A DNA stretch of 64,000 bases from Gemmatimonadota bacterium (GTDB taxonomy: Bacteria; Gemmatimonadota; Gemmatimonadetes; Gemmatimonadales; Gemmatimonadaceae). Shown here piece by piece: positions 35,714 to 44,367 of the stretch. The notes below the pieces were generated by a model. That model saw only the letters and a program-made list of their open reading frames with translations, had not been told where the DNA came from and ran no database searches. The translations under genes were made by a program, and so were the position numbers. The stretch is from contig JACQBG010000012.1 of the NCBI GenBank assembly GCA_016194585.1, positions 1 through 64,000 of the forward strand. Reading direction: 5' to 3'. Each line of letters starts with the position of its first letter. The first letter of the stretch is position 1.

Positions 35714-36147
35714 GGCGCGTGGCGCTCCGTGTTTCTCGCTCAATGGTCACCTTGCGGCCGTGCTGACGGCCGGGATGCTGGACGGAAATATACGCGCGTG
35801 ATGCGTTCGCACCACGTCAGAAAGACGACCGAAGTTCGAAAAAAGCACACCTTGCGGTTAGCTGGTTTTCCACACAGCCCGCGAAGGTATTGCCTTTGTG
35901 AAGTGCGAGTGGGAGGGGTGAGCGTGCCCTGGTATCGGTCCGGCGACGTTTTGGGGGGATCAGGGCGGACGGATCTGATAACGGCGGATCAAGCAACCGC
36001 AACTGAATTGGGGGAACGGCGCCCACTCTCACGGCGTAGTTCCCCCATTCGTGTAGTTGCAGTATCAGCAGTGATCAGAGTCTTCAGATCTGATCCCCTC
36101 AAGAATTTCGGCGCTCGTACGCCAGATCCGCCGACGCCGACCCTGAC
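35714..36147. other. Intergenic region between ftsA and ftsZ (no gene seen)
   Basis: This 434-bp stretch is less GC-rich than its surroundings. I see no credible gene; a 71-codon minus frame at 35817-36032 has no coding character. The half next to ftsZ has a minus-strand TATATT (35792-35787) that could be a -10 box for ftsZ, without a clear -35. TTTTCCACA at 35866-35874 is one mismatch from a DnaA box but stands alone. The other half holds a large nested palindrome described separately. Confidence 0.7.
35951..36102. repeat. Nested imperfect palindrome of about 150 bp
   Basis: Outer arms TTGGGGGGATCAG (35951-35963) and CTGATCCCCTCAA (36090-36102) match at 12 of 13 positions. Between them lie further paired segments centred on the same point (about 36027-36031): GATCA/TGATC (35987-35991, 36072-36076), GCAACT/AGTTGC (35999-36004, 36055-36060), perfect GGGGGAAC/GTTCCCCC (36010-36017, 36039-36046) and CGCC/GGCG at the apex. 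The series of collinear matches with small offsets looks like one long decayed inverted repeat. The inner hairpin could also terminate or attenuate ftsA transcripts; no T-run follows. Confidence 0.75.
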
Positions 36148-37413
36148 CTAGAAGAAATCCTGCAGCCAGGTCTTGAACCGTCCCGCCAGCCCGTCGAAGG
36201 TCGGCGTGGCGCCGCTCATCGAGATGCGCTTCCCCTTGCCGCTCCCGGCCCCGATGGCGAGGCGATGGGCGCCGTACTGCACCAGCCCCACCACGGTCGA
36301 GAAGCGCGGCGCCTGCACGCTGTCGGCGAGGCCGCCGAGGAACTCGCCGGGCTCGCCCACGCGGGCGCCGGTGCCGAACACGTCGCTCGCCAACTCGCCG
36401 GTGCCCGGCTGTGCGGCCGCACCGCCCGTCACCACGACACCCGCCGCGAGGCGCTTGATGTAGCCGGCATGCTCCACATCGCGCATCACCAGTTCGAAGA
36501 TCTCGGAGGTGCGCTGGTGGATGATGTGGGCGAGCAATTCTCTCGGGATCTGCCGGTCGCCTTGGGCGACGGTGCTCGGCAGCTTGATCACTTCGCTGTG
36601 GTCGACCATCGGCTCGTACGCGCAGCCGTAGGTCTCCTTGAGCCGCTCGGCGTCGGCCTGCGTCACGCCGAGTCCGTGCACGACGTCGCTCGTGACGTTG
36701 TTGCCGCCGTAGGGCACGGTGCCGAGGTAGCGGATCTTCCCTTCGTGGAAGACGGCGACGTCGGTCGTCCCCGCGCCCATCTCGACGAGGCAGACGCCGA
36801 GTTCCTTCTCGTCCTCGGTGAGCACACTGAGCGCGCTCGCGAGCGGCTCGAGCACCAGCTCGCCCACCCGGTACCCGCTCTTCTCGACCGCCTTGCGCAG
36901 GTTCATGGCCGGCGACGAACCGATCGTGACGAGGTACATCTCCGTCTCGAGCCGCGTGCCGATCATGCCGATGGGGTCGCGGATGCCGATGTTCTTGTCG
37001 ACCGTGTATTCCTGCGGGATCGCGTGGATGAGCTCGCGGTCCTGCGGGATGGCCTGGGCGCGGGCGACGGCGTTGGCGCGGTCGACGTCGGCCTTGCTGA
37101 TCTCGGCGCCGTTCACCGACGCGATGCCGCGCGACGTCATGGCCTGCATGTGCTCGCCGGCGATGCCGGCGTAGAGCGTCTGCACCTGCGCGCCCGCCAT
37201 CCGTTCGGCGTCCTGCATCGCCTTGGTGATGGAGCGCGTGGTTTCGTCGATGTCGGCGACGACGCCGCGCCGGAGCCCCGTGGTGCGGGCCTGGCCGACG
37301 CCGAGGATATTCACCGTCGGATGCTTGGGCAGATCGCCCACGACCTCCGCGATCACCGCGGTGGTCTTGGCCGATCCGATGTCGAGGCCGGCAACGAGGC
37401 GGTCTACGTTCAT
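36148..37413 (-). CDS. ftsA: Cell division protein FtsA
   Basis: A 421-residue actin-like ATPase that tethers FtsZ to the membrane and recruits late division proteins. Motifs include phosphate 1 GLDIGSAKTTAVIAEV, the 1C subdomain (RNAVARAQAIPQDRELIHAI-like region), phosphate 2 MGAGTTDVAVF and the adenosine motif VVVTGGAA. The C-terminal amphipathic membrane-binding helix is FKTWLQDFF. ATG overlaps the ftsQ stop by four bases. The gene is followed by a 434-bp gap before ftsZ rather than the more usual tight spacing. Confidence 0.96.
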   Translation of the reverse strand: MNVDRLVAGLDIGSAKTTAVIAEVVGDLPKHPTVNILGVGQARTTGLRRGVVADIDETTRSITKAMQDAERMAGAQVQTLYAGIAGEHMQAMTSRGIASVNGAEISKADVDRANAVARAQAIPQDRELIHAIPQEYTVDKNIGIRDPIGMIGTRLETEMYLVTIGSSPAMNLRKAVEKSGYRVGELVLEPLASALSVLTEDEKELGVCLVEMGAGTTDVAVFHEGKIRYLGTVPYGGNNVTSDVVHGLGVTQADAERLKETYGCAYEPMVDHSEVIKLPSTVAQGDRQIPRELLAHIIHQRTSEIFELVMRDVEHAGYIKRLAAGVVVTGGAAAQPGTGELASDVFGTGARVGEPGEFLGGLADSVQAPRFSTVVGLVQYGAHRLAIGAGSGKGKRISMSGATPTFDGLAGRFKTWLQDFF

Positions 37414-38138
37414 GGCAGGCGGACGATGACTTGGTCGCGGAATCGCAAATCGATCTCGGTGGCGCGCACCTGACGGCGCACGAGGTCCTGTTCGACGGGA
37501 ATAAGGTCGCTCAACCGTTCCGCGCTGACGTCCGGCCCCGCGAGGATGTCGCGGAACGCCGCGGGGGACGCGTCGGTGAGACGGAACAGCAGGTCGCCGC
37601 GCGCGATCCGCCGCACTTCGCCGATGCGGGCGAAGAGCGCCGGCTCGCCGATACGCATCTCGCCGAGCACGCGCAGCGCCGTCGAATCGCGCGTCGCGAG
37701 CACCGGCAGATCCACGTCGGCGGCCGCCGGATCGACGGGCAGCGACTTCCCCGCCGCGTCCACCGGCACGAGCCCGCCCGCCGTCTGCACGAGCGCGACC
37801 GGCAGGTTCTCCGTCACCTTCACGACCAGCGTGCCCGGCAGCCGTCGCTCGATGCGCACGTCGCGCACCGACGGATGCTGCCGCACCCGCCGTTCCCACG
37901 GTCCCACGTCGTCCCACACGGACGCCGTGGTATCCACCCTCATTCGCGAAACGATTTCATCGGGACTGACGTAACGGGTGCCGTCGATCTCCACGCGCCG
38001 CACGCGGAAGAAGGCGAGGCTGCGCAGCGCGGCCCGCCCCCACCAGGGACTCGACACGAGCGCCAGTGCCGCCAGCACGAGGCCGGCTGCCCGCAGGCGG
38101 CGACGCCAGCGCGGCGTCTCGTCAGCCACGCGGAGCAC
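37410..38138 (-). CDS. ftsQ: Cell division protein FtsQ
   Basis: A roughly 242-residue bitopic protein: short cytoplasmic tail, one membrane helix (LRAAGLVLAALALVSSPWW), POTRA domain (FFRVRRVEIDGTRYVSPDEI, VRDVRIERRLPGTLVVKVTE) and an FtsQ beta domain ending TEIDLRFRDQVIVRLP. It links FtsL/FtsI and the divisome. The start is uncertain: GTG at 38138 or 38129 both fall just after the murC stop; longer frames overlap murC heavily. Ends overlapping ftsA by four bases. Confidence 0.9.
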   Translation of the reverse strand: MLRVADETPRWRRRLRAAGLVLAALALVSSPWWGRAALRSLAFFRVRRVEIDGTRYVSPDEIVSRMRVDTTASVWDDVGPWERRVRQHPSVRDVRIERRLPGTLVVKVTENLPVALVQTAGGLVPVDAAGKSLPVDPAAADVDLPVLATRDSTALRVLGEMRIGEPALFARIGEVRRIARGDLLFRLTDASPAAFRDILAGPDVSAERLSDLIPVEQDLVRRQVRATEIDLRFRDQVIVRLP

Positions 38139-38164
38139 CCGAACAGACCGCGGCCACCGCCCGC

Positions 38165-39544
38165 TCAGCCATCGCCCAGCGCCGCGAGCAGCTCGGGCCC
38201 GGTCCTGGTGATGTCGCCGGCGCCGATCGTCAGGACGACGTCTCCCTCGCGCACGCCCCCGGCCAGCGCCGCCGCCGCGTCGCCACGGGCGCCGCGCCAC
38301 GCCGGCGCCTTCCCCGCGCGCGCCATGTCGTCGGCGATGAGCGCACTCGTCACGCCGGCCATGGGCTGCTCGCGCGCCGGATAGATGTCGGCGAGGTAGA
38401 CCACGTCGGCCGCGCCGAGTGCCTCGGCGAACGCCCCATGGAAGTCGCGGGTGCGCGAGAAGAGGTGCGGTTGGAATGCGACGACGAGCCGCCGGCCACC
38501 GAAGGCGTCGCGCGCCGCGGCGAGCGTCGCCTGGATCTCGGTGGGATGGTGCGCGTAATCGTCGATCACCAGCACCCCCTTCCGCTCCCCGAGCCGCTGG
38601 AACCGCCGCTCGGCGCCGACGAAACGCGCGAGGCCGTCGCGCATCTTGTCCACGGTGAGTCCCCAGGTGCCCAGCCCCACGGCGAGCGCGGCCAGCGCGT
38701 TGCGCACGTTGTGGTCGCCGGGCACGCCGAGCGTCACCTCGCCCAAGGCCTTGCCGTCGAACGTCACGGTGAAGCGCGAGGCGCTGCCGTCATGGCGCAC
38801 ATCGCGCGCGACGAGCCGCGCGTCGGGGCTCGTCAGGCCGTAGCGCACCACCTCCGCCGACGGAGGCGTGGGGAGCGCGTTCGCGTGAGGGTCGTCGGCA
38901 CAGAGCACGATCCACCGCGCGCCGCGCACGTACTGCGCGAAGGCGCCACGGATGTCGTCGAGGTCGCGGTAGATGTCGAGGTGGTCGGCCTCGATGTTGG
39001 TGACGACGGCCACGTCGGGGGAGAGCGCGAGGAAGCTGCGGTCGTATTCGTCGGCTTCGACGACGAACACTTCGTCGGCCCCCTCGCTGAGATTCCCGCG
39101 CCACGCGGTGACGCGCGCGCCGACCACGCCCGTCGCGTCGATGCCGCCCGCCTTGAGCGCCTCGGTGGTCATCACGGTCGTCGTGCTCTTGCCGTGCGTG
39201 CCGGCGACGCCCACCAGTTGGCCGCCCGCCGTGGCTTCGGCCAGCGCCTCGGCGCGGCGGATCACCGGCACGCCGCGCTCTCGCGCGCGCTCGAGTTCCG
39301 GATGGTGCTTGGGGATGGCGCTCGAGACGACCAGCGCGCGATGTCCGTCGACGTGCGCCGGATCGTGTCCGCGGAGCGCGGCGATGCCGAGCGCGGCGAG
39401 ATCGCCCGCACCCTCGGGATGCTGGTCGCAGCCGGTGACCGCGGCGCCGCGGCGCGCGCACAGTTCCGCGAGCGCGCTCATGCCGGCGCCGGCGATGCCG
39501 ACGAAGTGGATCGGGCGAGGGTCGGTGGGATCGATCAGCGGCAT
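38165..39544 (-). CDS. murC: UDP-N-acetylmuramate-L-alanine ligase
   Basis: A Mur ligase of 459 residues adding L-Ala to UDP-MurNAc. The N-terminal Rossmann start IHFVGIAGAGMSALAEL is MurC-specific. The ATP loop is GVAGTHGKSTTT, the central-domain block is EADEYDRSFLALSP (MurC signature), and the C-terminal domain has DDYAHHPTEIQATL and FQPHLFSRT. ATG at 39544, 14 bases after the murG stop. In many genera murB and ddl follow murC; here ftsQ follows directly. Confidence 0.97.
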   Translation of the reverse strand: MPLIDPTDPRPIHFVGIAGAGMSALAELCARRGAAVTGCDQHPEGAGDLAALGIAALRGHDPAHVDGHRALVVSSAIPKHHPELERARERGVPVIRRAEALAEATAGGQLVGVAGTHGKSTTTVMTTEALKAGGIDATGVVGARVTAWRGNLSEGADEVFVVEADEYDRSFLALSPDVAVVTNIEADHLDIYRDLDDIRGAFAQYVRGARWIVLCADDPHANALPTPPSAEVVRYGLTSPDARLVARDVRHDGSASRFTVTFDGKALGEVTLGVPGDHNVRNALAALAVGLGTWGLTVDKMRDGLARFVGAERRFQRLGERKGVLVIDDYAHHPTEIQATLAAARDAFGGRRLVVAFQPHLFSRTRDFHGAFAEALGAADVVYLADIYPAREQPMAGVTSALIADDMARAGKAPAWRGARGDAAAALAGGVREGDVVLTIGAGDITRTGPELLAALGDG

Positions 39545-39558
39545 GTGTCGGATGATAG

Positions 39559-40665
39559 CTAGCGGCGCGCGCCCTGCGTCGCGGCGACGAGGCGCACGAT
39601 GTGCTGCGCGATGTCGACGGCGGCGTGCGGCCGCGCCCGGGCGCGCGCGCCGCGGGCCAGCGCCGCGAGGCGCGCCGGGTCGTCGAGCAGCGAGCGCACC
39701 AGCGCGTCGAGCCGCGCCGGCGTGAGGTCGCGCTGGGCGAGATGCACCGCGGCACCCGCCGCCTCGAGCGTCGTCGCGTTGGCCGTCTGGTGGTCCTGCG
39801 CCGCCGTGGGCAGCGGGCAGATGACCATCGGCACTCCCCACGCGCACAGCTCGGACGTGCTCATCATGCCGCCGCGCGCGAGCGCGAGGTCGCTCGCCGC
39901 GAACGCGTCGGCGATGGGGGAGAGATACGGCACGACGCGCACGTCGGCGCGATCGAACTGACGGAACGCGTCGTACTGCCCCTTCCCCGTCGCCCAGATG
40001 ACGCAGAGCGACGGCGGCAGCCCCTGCTGCACCCACGCCGCCACCACCTGGTTGATGGCGCGCGCTCCCTGGCTCCCGCCGAACACGAGGAGCACGCGCG
40101 CCCCCGCCGGAAAGCCCCACTTCGCGCGCGCCACCGCGGGATCGGGACGGATGTCCGGGGGCGGCTCGATGGGGTTCCCCGTGTCGCGATACACGCACGC
40201 GCCCTTCGGCAGGAACTTCGTCGCTTCAGGGAAGCCGAGGTACGCCTCCACGGAGAAGCGGCAGAGGAGCCGCGCCGCGATCCCCGGATGGCTGTCGCCG
40301 ATGTGCTGCACCACCGGCACGCCGTGGGCCCACGCCCACGCGAGCGCGGCGCCGCTCGCGTACCCGCCCGTGCCCACGACGATGCTCGGCGCGACCTCAC
40401 GCCCGATGCGCCCCATCGCCGCCCACGCCGTGAACGCTCCGCGCAGCGTGCGCCAGTTGCGCCACACCTTCGGCCGGTAGAGCGGATGCAGGTCGAGCAG
40501 CGTGTGCGGGAACTCCGTGCGCGGCAGCACGTCGGCCTCGATGCCGCGGCGCGCGCCGACGAAATGCGGTCGGATGGAGGGATCGAGCCGGACGAGCGCC
40601 CGCGCGATGGCGAGCCCCGGGTAGAGATGTCCGCCGGTGCCGCCACCGGCGACGATGACGTTCAC
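39559..40665 (-). CDS. murG: Lipid II synthase MurG (UDP-GlcNAc transferase)
   Basis: A 368-residue GT28 glycosyltransferase that adds GlcNAc to lipid I at the inner membrane. The N-terminal G loop is VIVAGGGTGGHLYPGLAIA; further blocks are GTGGYASGAALAWAW, the second G loop VFGGSQGARAINQVV and the UDP-GlcNAc-binding ARGGMMSTSELCAWGVP and PLPTAAQDHQTANA. GTG start overlaps the ftsW stop by four bases. Confidence 0.96.
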   Translation of the reverse strand: MNVIVAGGGTGGHLYPGLAIARALVRLDPSIRPHFVGARRGIEADVLPRTEFPHTLLDLHPLYRPKVWRNWRTLRGAFTAWAAMGRIGREVAPSIVVGTGGYASGAALAWAWAHGVPVVQHIGDSHPGIAARLLCRFSVEAYLGFPEATKFLPKGACVYRDTGNPIEPPPDIRPDPAVARAKWGFPAGARVLLVFGGSQGARAINQVVAAWVQQGLPPSLCVIWATGKGQYDAFRQFDRADVRVVPYLSPIADAFAASDLALARGGMMSTSELCAWGVPMVICPLPTAAQDHQTANATTLEAAGAAVHLAQRDLTPARLDALVRSLLDDPARLAALARGARARARPHAAVDIAQHIVRLVAATQGARR

Positions 40666-41858
40666 CGCGCCGCTCCCAGCGGATCGCTCGCGCCTTCGCC
40701 GATCACCCGTTCTTTCGTGCTCCCGATGTTGACGAGGATCCCGGTCATCAGCATCGAGAGGATCAAATTCGAACGACCGTACGAAATGAAGGGGAGCGTC
40801 AGCCCCGTCGTCGGGAGCAGCCCCGTGACGACGCCGATGTGCAGGTAGGCCGTGACGATCATCGTCACCGTGAGGCCGATGGCGACGAGCTGCAGGAACG
40901 GCGAGCGCGCCTGGCGCGCGATGCGGAAGCCGAGCCAGCCCCAGAGCGCGTAGAGGAGGATGAGCACCGTCAGCCCCACGAACCCCCACTCCTCGCCGAT
41001 GCTCCCGCCGATGAAGTCGTCGTACGACAGCGGCAGGAAGCCGTGCTGCTGCCGCCCCTCCCCGAAGCCGGCGCCGAACCAGCCCCCGGAACCGACGGCG
41101 ATGAGCGACTGGTCGAGCTGGTAGTTCACCTTGGCGTGCGCCTGCCCCGCCATGTCGGCGAAGCCCATGATGCGTTCCATCACGTACTGCAGTCGCTGCG
41201 TCTCGCGCAGGAGGATGGGCGAGAGGACGGCCCCGAGGAACACGAAGTGCCCGATGCGCGCCCCCGCCGCGAAGACGATGATCGCCATCTGCAGCAGGTA
41301 GAAGAGCACGGTCGAGAGGTCGGGCTCGAGCGCCGCCGTGAGCGCCAGCGCGCCGACGACGAGGAGGATCGGGAGCAGTCCCTTGGAGAGCCGGCGGAGC
41401 TGCTCCCCCTTCTTCACGACCAGCATCGCCGTCCACACGATGACGGCCAGCTTCGCGAACTCGCTCGGCTGGATGGAGCCGCGGAAGAGATAGCGGCGCG
41501 CCCCGAGGATCGGCGGCGCGATCGCCTTCGTGAAGGGGAGCACCGTGAGGAGCATGAGGAAGAGGGCGAGCCCCATCACGTGCCATGCGTACTTGCGCCA
41601 CAGGTCGGCGTCGGCCTTCGCGGCGATGGCGAAGCACACCATCCCCACGGCGACGCCGGAGAGCTGCTTGAGCAGGAAGTAGGCGCTGTCCTTGCCGTCC
41701 TGGATCGCCTCGAACGCGCTCGCGCTGTAGAGCGTGGCGAGGCCGAAGGCGAGGAGCACGGCGGTCACGAGGATGAGCGCGCGCGCCTCGAGGCCGATGC
41801 GCCAGCGGTCGCGCGGCGCGGCGGCGGCACCCAGGGCGGGCATCGTCGCGGCGGTCAT
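40662..41858 (-). CDS. ftsW: SEDS peptidoglycan polymerase FtsW
   Basis: A 398-residue membrane protein with about ten helices. SEDS blocks visible: GARRYLFRGSIQPSEFAKLA, ALEPDLSTVLFYLLQMA, FGEGRQQHGFLPLSYDDFI and TGLTLPFISYGRSNLI. It polymerises lipid II at the septum together with the FtsI transpeptidase. ATG overlaps the stop of the frame carrying the murD C-terminus, supporting that frame as the genuine one. Confidence 0.96.
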   Translation of the reverse strand: MTAATMPALGAAAAPRDRWRIGLEARALILVTAVLLAFGLATLYSASAFEAIQDGKDSAYFLLKQLSGVAVGMVCFAIAAKADADLWRKYAWHVMGLALFLMLLTVLPFTKAIAPPILGARRYLFRGSIQPSEFAKLAVIVWTAMLVVKKGEQLRRLSKGLLPILLVVGALALTAALEPDLSTVLFYLLQMAIIVFAAGARIGHFVFLGAVLSPILLRETQRLQYVMERIMGFADMAGQAHAKVNYQLDQSLIAVGSGGWFGAGFGEGRQQHGFLPLSYDDFIGGSIGEEWGFVGLTVLILLYALWGWLGFRIARQARSPFLQLVAIGLTVTMIVTAYLHIGVVTGLLPTTGLTLPFISYGRSNLILSMLMTGILVNIGSTKERVIGEGASDPLGAAR

Positions 41859-43226
41859 GCCGAGGTGGCGAGGCGCCGGAAGGCGGCCCCGCGCTCTTCA
41901 TAGTTCTTGAACATGTCGAAGCTCGAGCAGGCAGGGGACAGCAGCACCGCGTCGCCCGGCCTCGCGGCCGCGCGCGCGCGCGCCATCACGTCCTCGAATG
42001 ACGATCCGAGCCGCTCGAGCGGCACGTGGCCGCGCAGGTCCTGTTCGATGAGCGGCGCCGCCTCGCCATAGGCGATCACCAGCCGCGCGTGGCGCCGCAA
42101 CGCGTCGAGGAGCGCCGTGTACGGCTCCCCCTTGTGGCGGCCACCGAGCAGCACCACCGCCCTCGAGCCGGTGCGGCATCCCGTGGAAGGTGCGCACTCC
42201 CTGCACGAGGCGAGCGAGCGCGTCCGGCGTCGCATGCGACGGGTCAGCCACCGCGACGGCGAGCGCCGCGGCGAGCACGTTCGCCACGTTATGGTCGCCG
42301 AGGAGCGGGATGTCGGCGCGGTCGAGCAGGTCGTGGCCGAGCAGCGACCAGCGGCGCGGGTCGCTCCCGGGTGCGCCGACCTCGCGACCCGCGCCGCGCG
42401 CGCCACCCGGCATTGAGCCGTCCTCTGCGTCCGCCGCGTCCTCTGCGGTAGACGGGGCCGTTGCGGGTCCCGCGTCTGCACCAACATCCCGCAGCGAGAA
42501 CCGGTACCGCGTCCCCGCCACCCGCGCCGTGCGCGCCATCACCTCGGCGTCGTCGGCGTTCAGAACCCAACGGCTCGCCGGCGTGGCGTTGCGGAAGAGC
42601 CGCATCTTGTCGCCGTAGTACTCGTCGAGTGAGGCGTACCGGTCGAGATGGTCGGGGGCGAGGTTGGTGAGCACGCCCACCGCCGGTGCGAGACTCGTCG
42701 TGTCGTGCAGCTGGAAGCTCGACATCTCGAGCGCGACCCACTCCGGCTGCGGTTCGGCCAGCGCGATCTCGCAGAGCGACGTGCCGATGTTGCCGGCGGC
42801 AACTGATCGCTTGCCCAAGGCAACTAACAAGTGGTGCACGAGCGCCGTGACGGTGGTCTTGCCGTTGGTGCCCGTGATGGCGATGCACCGCGCCCCGGGG
42901 AGGAAGGAGAGTCCGACCTCGACCTCGCTCAGCACCGGCACGCCTCGCGCCCGCGCGCACGCGAGGGGGCGCGCCTCCGGCGGCACCCCGGGGCTCGTCA
43001 CGACCACCGCGGCACGCCCGATGCGCTCGAGATCGTGGCCACCCGCCTCGGCGTCGATCCCGAGCGCCCGCAGGGCGGCCGCCTCGCGCACCACGGCGTC
43101 CGTCGCCGAGCCGTCCGACGCATACACCCGCGCCCCCGCGCGATGCAGCAGCCGCGCCGCCGCCCGGCCGCTCCGCCCCAGGCCGACGACCGCCACCTCC
43201 CCGCGCGTGAGCAGTTCGCGGATCAC
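41855..43226 (-). pseudogene. murD: murD with internal deletion and frameshift
   Basis: The N-terminal frame (GTG 43226, overlapping mraY by four bases) has VAVVGLGRSGRAAARLLHR, ATP loop AITGTNGKTTVTALVHH and LTNLAPDHLDRY. It runs to GVRTFHGMPHRLE at about 42162. MurD should then continue for about 37 residues including the NDSKATN motif before reaching VVLLGGRHKGEPYTAL. Here VVLLGG follows at once, in another frame (junction 42156-42162). That second frame continues correctly to SPACSSFDMFKNYEERG and stops at 41855, overlapping ftsW. So roughly 110 bases, not a multiple of three, are missing. The intact part also carries an extra Ala/Asp/Gly-rich stretch. Either an assembly or read error or a real lesion in an essential gene (D-Glu-adding ligase). 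Confidence 0.88.
42421..42450. repeat. CCTCTGCG-type short repeat inside murD
   Basis: Two CGTCCTCTGCG-like units flank a diverged CCGCCG unit (about 42421-42450). Read on the minus strand they give repeats of GAGGACGC, encoding TAEDAADAEDGS. They sit in an Ala/Pro/Gly/Asp-rich extra segment of about 45 residues in the middle domain, between RYRFSLRDV and RRWSLLGHDLL, where MurD proteins normally have a short loop. It looks like an intergenic-type repeat that entered the gene. Confidence 0.6.
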
Positions 43227-44365
43227 CGCAGCTTCAGCGTCGCGAGTCCGATGAACGCACACAGGATGCCGAGGATCCAGAACCGCACGACCACCTGCGT
43301 CTCGGGCCATCCCTTCAGTTCGAAGTGATGGTGCAGCGGCGCCCGCAGGAACACGCGGTGCTGCTGCGCGTACTCGAGCCCGTGCCGCCGGCGCCGCCAC
43401 TTGAACACCGTGCGCTGGATGAGCACCGAGAACGTCTCGGCGACGAACACCCCTCCGATGAACACGTACAGGAACTCGCTCTTGAGCAGGATCGCGACGA
43501 CGCCGAGGGCGCCGCCGAGGGCGAGCGATCCCGTGTCGCCCATGAAGACCTGCGCCGGGTGCGCGTTGTACCAGAGGAAGCCGATCGCCGCGCCGAACAC
43601 GGCGGTGCAGAAGATCGTCAGCTCGCCGGCGTTCCGGAGATAGAAGAGCTGCAGGTAGTTCGCCGCGTTCACGTTCCCCATCGAGTAGGCGAAGATCGCG
43701 AAGGTCCCCATCGCGATGGCCATGAGCCCGGTCGCGAGGCCGTCGAGTCCGTCGGTGAGGTTCACGGCGTTGCTCGTCGCCGTCATCACGAAGGTCACGA
43801 AGGGGACGTACACCCAGGCGAGGCCGATCGTCGCCGGCACGATCAGCATCGACTTCGCGAACGGCACCGTGGTCGAGGCGCCCGGAAGCTGGTTGAGCGG
43901 GAACTTCCAGATGTAGATCGAGAGCGCGAGGCCGCAGATGACCTGCCCGGCGAGCTTGTAGCGCTCGACGAGCCCGCGGTTGGCCTCACCGCGCCGCTTC
44001 TGCACGAGCTTGAGATAGTCGTCGAGGAACCCGATGCCGCCCATCCAGAACATGACGGCGAGGGCGAGCCAGACGTACCGGTTGTCGAGGCGCATCCAGA
44101 GCAGCGTCGGGACGAGCGTCGAGACGAGGATGATGAGGCCGCCCATCGTCGGCGTCGTCCCCTTCCCCGCGTGCGTGTCGGGCGTGCCCTCGCGCACCAC
44201 CTGGTGGATCTGCATCGTCCGCAGCCAGCGGAGAATCATCGGCCCGACGATGAACGCGACGAGCAGCGCCGTCACGGCGGCGCCCGCCGCCCGGAAGCTG
44301 ATGTACCGGAAGACGTTGAACGGACTGAAGTGCTCCCGGAGGGGATAGAGCAGGTAGTAGAGCAT
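43223..44365 (-). CDS. mraY: Phospho-MurNAc-pentapeptide transferase MraY
   Basis: A 380-residue polytopic enzyme forming lipid I from UDP-MurNAc-pentapeptide and undecaprenyl phosphate. Catalytic blocks: GTPTMGGLIIL-like (here GKGTTPTMGGLIIL), GFLDDYLKL with the Asp pair, NAVNLTDGLDGLA and the C-terminal HHHFELKGWPE. ATG at 44365, two bases after the murF stop. Confidence 0.97.
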   Translation of the reverse strand: MLYYLLYPLREHFSPFNVFRYISFRAAGAAVTALLVAFIVGPMILRWLRTMQIHQVVREGTPDTHAGKGTTPTMGGLIILVSTLVPTLLWMRLDNRYVWLALAVMFWMGGIGFLDDYLKLVQKRRGEANRGLVERYKLAGQVICGLALSIYIWKFPLNQLPGASTTVPFAKSMLIVPATIGLAWVYVPFVTFVMTATSNAVNLTDGLDGLATGLMAIAMGTFAIFAYSMGNVNAANYLQLFYLRNAGELTIFCTAVFGAAIGFLWYNAHPAQVFMGDTGSLALGGALGVVAILLKSEFLYVFIGGVFVAETFSVLIQRTVFKWRRRRHGLEYAQQHRVFLRAPLHHHFELKGWPETQVVVRFWILGILCAFIGLATLKLR

Positions 44366-44367
44366 CG

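Noticed and set aside
35817-36032. 71-codon minus-strand frame in the ftsA-ftsZ gap
   Set aside because: Overlaps the palindrome, has no ribosome binding site, no motif and atypical composition.
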